NCBI RefSeq assembly: GCF_000720115.1
Contig: NZ_JOIR01000055.1
Location: forward strand, 1 to 31,257
Reading direction: 5' to 3'
Length of the DNA stretch: 31,257 nt
Origin: Streptomyces sp. NRRL F-2580
GTDB lineage: Bacteria; Actinomycetota; Actinomycetes; Streptomycetales; Streptomycetaceae
The position numbers and the translations under genes were made by a program. This document shows positions 30,330-31,257 of the stretch, one piece after another. Each line of letters begins with the position of its first letter. Positions within the stretch are counted from its first letter, which is position 1. The notes beneath the pieces were generated by a model that saw only the letters and a list, made by a program, of their open reading frames with translations, was not told the origin of the DNA and did not search any database.

Positions 30330-31257
30330 ACCGCCCCGCCCGCCCCGCCCGCCCCATCCGCCCCGTCCGCGCCGTCCGCGCCGTCCGCATCGGCCCCCGG
30401 GCCGCCGCCGCCCTGGTCCTCGTCTCCCTCATCGGCGTCGCGGCCTTCGGCTGGCCGCTCCTCGCCGACCGGCAGTCGGGGCTCGCCCACTCCCAGGACG
30501 CCCCCTGGCTCTTCGCCGCGCTCCTCCCCCTGCTGGTGGCGGTGGCCGTCGCGACGATCGCCGACAACGGCATGGACGCCAAGGCGGTGGCGATGCTCGG
30601 TGTGCTCGCCGCTGTCGGGGCGGCCCTGCGACCGCTGGGCGCGGGCACGGCCGGGCTGGAGCCGATGTTCTTCCTGATGGTGCTCAGCGGCCGCGTCCTC
30701 GGTCCCGGCTTCGGTTTCGTCCTGGGCTCGGTGACGATGTTCGCCTCCGCCCTGCTGACGGGCGGGGTCGGGCCGTGGATGCCGTTCCAGATGCTGGCCC
30801 TGGGCTGGTTCTCGCTGGGGGCCGGGCTGCTGCCGGGTCCGGAGCGGCTGCGCGGCCGGGCGGAGCTGCTGATGCTGGCGGCGTACGGCTTCGTGGGCGC
30901 CTTCGCGTACGGCACGATCATGAACCTGCAGGGGTGGGTGGCCCTCCAGGGCATGGACCACGGCGTGTCCTTCCATTCCGGGGATCCGGTGGCCGCGAAC
31001 CTCGTGCGCTTCCTCGCCTACTGCCTGGCGACCTCGGTGGGCTGGGACCTGGGCCGGGCGGCGCTGACGGTCGTACTGACGCTGACGCTGGGGGCCACGC
31101 TGCTGAAGGCGTTGCGGCGGGCGACTCGGAAAGCTGCCTTCGACGCGCCCGTCTCCTTCGATTCGGCGGCCGTCCCGGACCGCGAGCCCGCGATGAGTCG
31201 CCGGGCGGCACGGGTGGTTCACCCGCCGCTGACGAACCCCTCTCCGCCGCGTGAGTG
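30326..31257 (+). CDS. cbrT: ECF transporter S component (predicted cobalamin-specific), 3' end at window edge
   Basis: This integral membrane protein runs at least 310 residues and is the substrate-binding (S) subunit for the T and ATPase proteins. Hydrophobic helices include 'AAAALVLVSLIGVAAFGWPL', 'LFAALLPLLVAVAVATIA', 'AVAMLGVLAAVGAALRPLG', 'FGFVLGSVTMFASALLTGG', 'PFQMLALGWFSLGAGLLPG' and 'LLMLAAYGFVGAFAYGTIM'. The stretch 'EPMFFLMVLSGRVLGPGFGF' and GGVGPWMPFQ is typical of ECF S proteins. The N-terminus (first ~20 residues, RPARPARPIRPVRAVRAVRI) comes from a short-period DNA repeat. GTG 30326 overlaps the ATPase stop (GTGA). The last complete codon is GAG and the window ends in TG, so a TGA stop one base beyond is likely. 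Confidence 0.85.
   Translation, partial: MNRPARPARPIRPVRAVRAVRIGPRAAAALVLVSLIGVAAFGWPLLADRQSGLAHSQDAPWLFAALLPLLVAVAVATIADNGMDAKAVAMLGVLAAVGAALRPLGAGTAGLEPMFFLMVLSGRVLGPGFGFVLGSVTMFASALLTGGVGPWMPFQMLALGWFSLGAGLLPGPERLRGRAELLMLAAYGFVGAFAYGTIMNLQGWVALQGMDHGVSFHSGDPVAANLVRFLAYCLATSVGWDLGRAALTVVLTLTLGATLLKALRRATRKAAFDAPVSFDSAAVPDREPAMSRRAARVVHPPLTNPSPPRE

Overview
The window reads as chromosomal DNA of a Streptomyces or a close relative. It has very high GC with strong GC bias at third codon positions and many GTG starts with 1-4 base gene overlaps. It also has typical streptomycete families: a WhiJ-type regulator with a DUF397 partner, a transmembrane Ser/Thr kinase, an F420-type luciferase-like oxidoreductase, and the dispersed 'CCGGCGTTTGAGG' palindromic repeat. 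This assignment rests on gene content, not on a database search.

Layout. (1) 1-5.35 kb: the end of a DUF4097-like gene, an S9 prolyl-oligopeptidase-type peptidase, and a convergent block with a membrane Ser/Thr kinase and a WhiJ-like regulator with its DUF397 partner. (2) 5.7-11.85 kb: mostly housekeeping or envelope genes, namely a SAM methyltransferase, an N-acetylmuramoyl-L-alanine amidase, a Pro-rich membrane protein, an LLM oxidoreductase and several small secreted, lipid-anchored or membrane proteins. (3) 11.85-15.9 kb: a compact operon of GT4 glycosyltransferase, methyltransferase and alpha/alpha-barrel protein. It is divergent from a KstR-family TetR regulator, and the shared promoter holds an exact match to the known KstR operator pattern. 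(4) 15.9-21 kb: a scar-rich accessory stretch. It has an integrase C-terminal remnant, a transposase N-terminal remnant, two broken genes abutting each other, and a few orphan membrane genes. One of these has two tandem palindromic operators on its promoter. (5) 21-24.65 kb: a VOC protein, a ferredoxin-aldehyde dehydrogenase operon and a divergent metallo-beta-lactamase-fold gene. Their shared intergenic region carries a perfect inverted repeat and a KstR-like site. (6) 24.77 kb to the end: a cobalamin riboswitch followed by five tightly overlapping genes.

The most interesting system is the last one. The riboswitch precedes two exported, C-terminally membrane-anchored proteins. One is an alpha/alpha-barrel protein resembling the N-terminal domain of intrinsic factor/transcobalamin. 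The other is a small protein whose start resembles DUF4430, the family of the C-terminal beta domain of intrinsic factor. They are followed without gaps by an ECF transporter: T component, duplicated ATPase and S component, matching the predicted cobalamin transporter CbrVUT. I infer a two-piece, surface-anchored 'split intrinsic factor' that captures a corrinoid and hands it to the ECF transporter, with the set switched off by cobalamin. The ATPase linker and the T-protein N-terminus have been invaded in frame by the dispersed palindromic repeat, which in the ATPase has grown into 17-residue tandem repeats.
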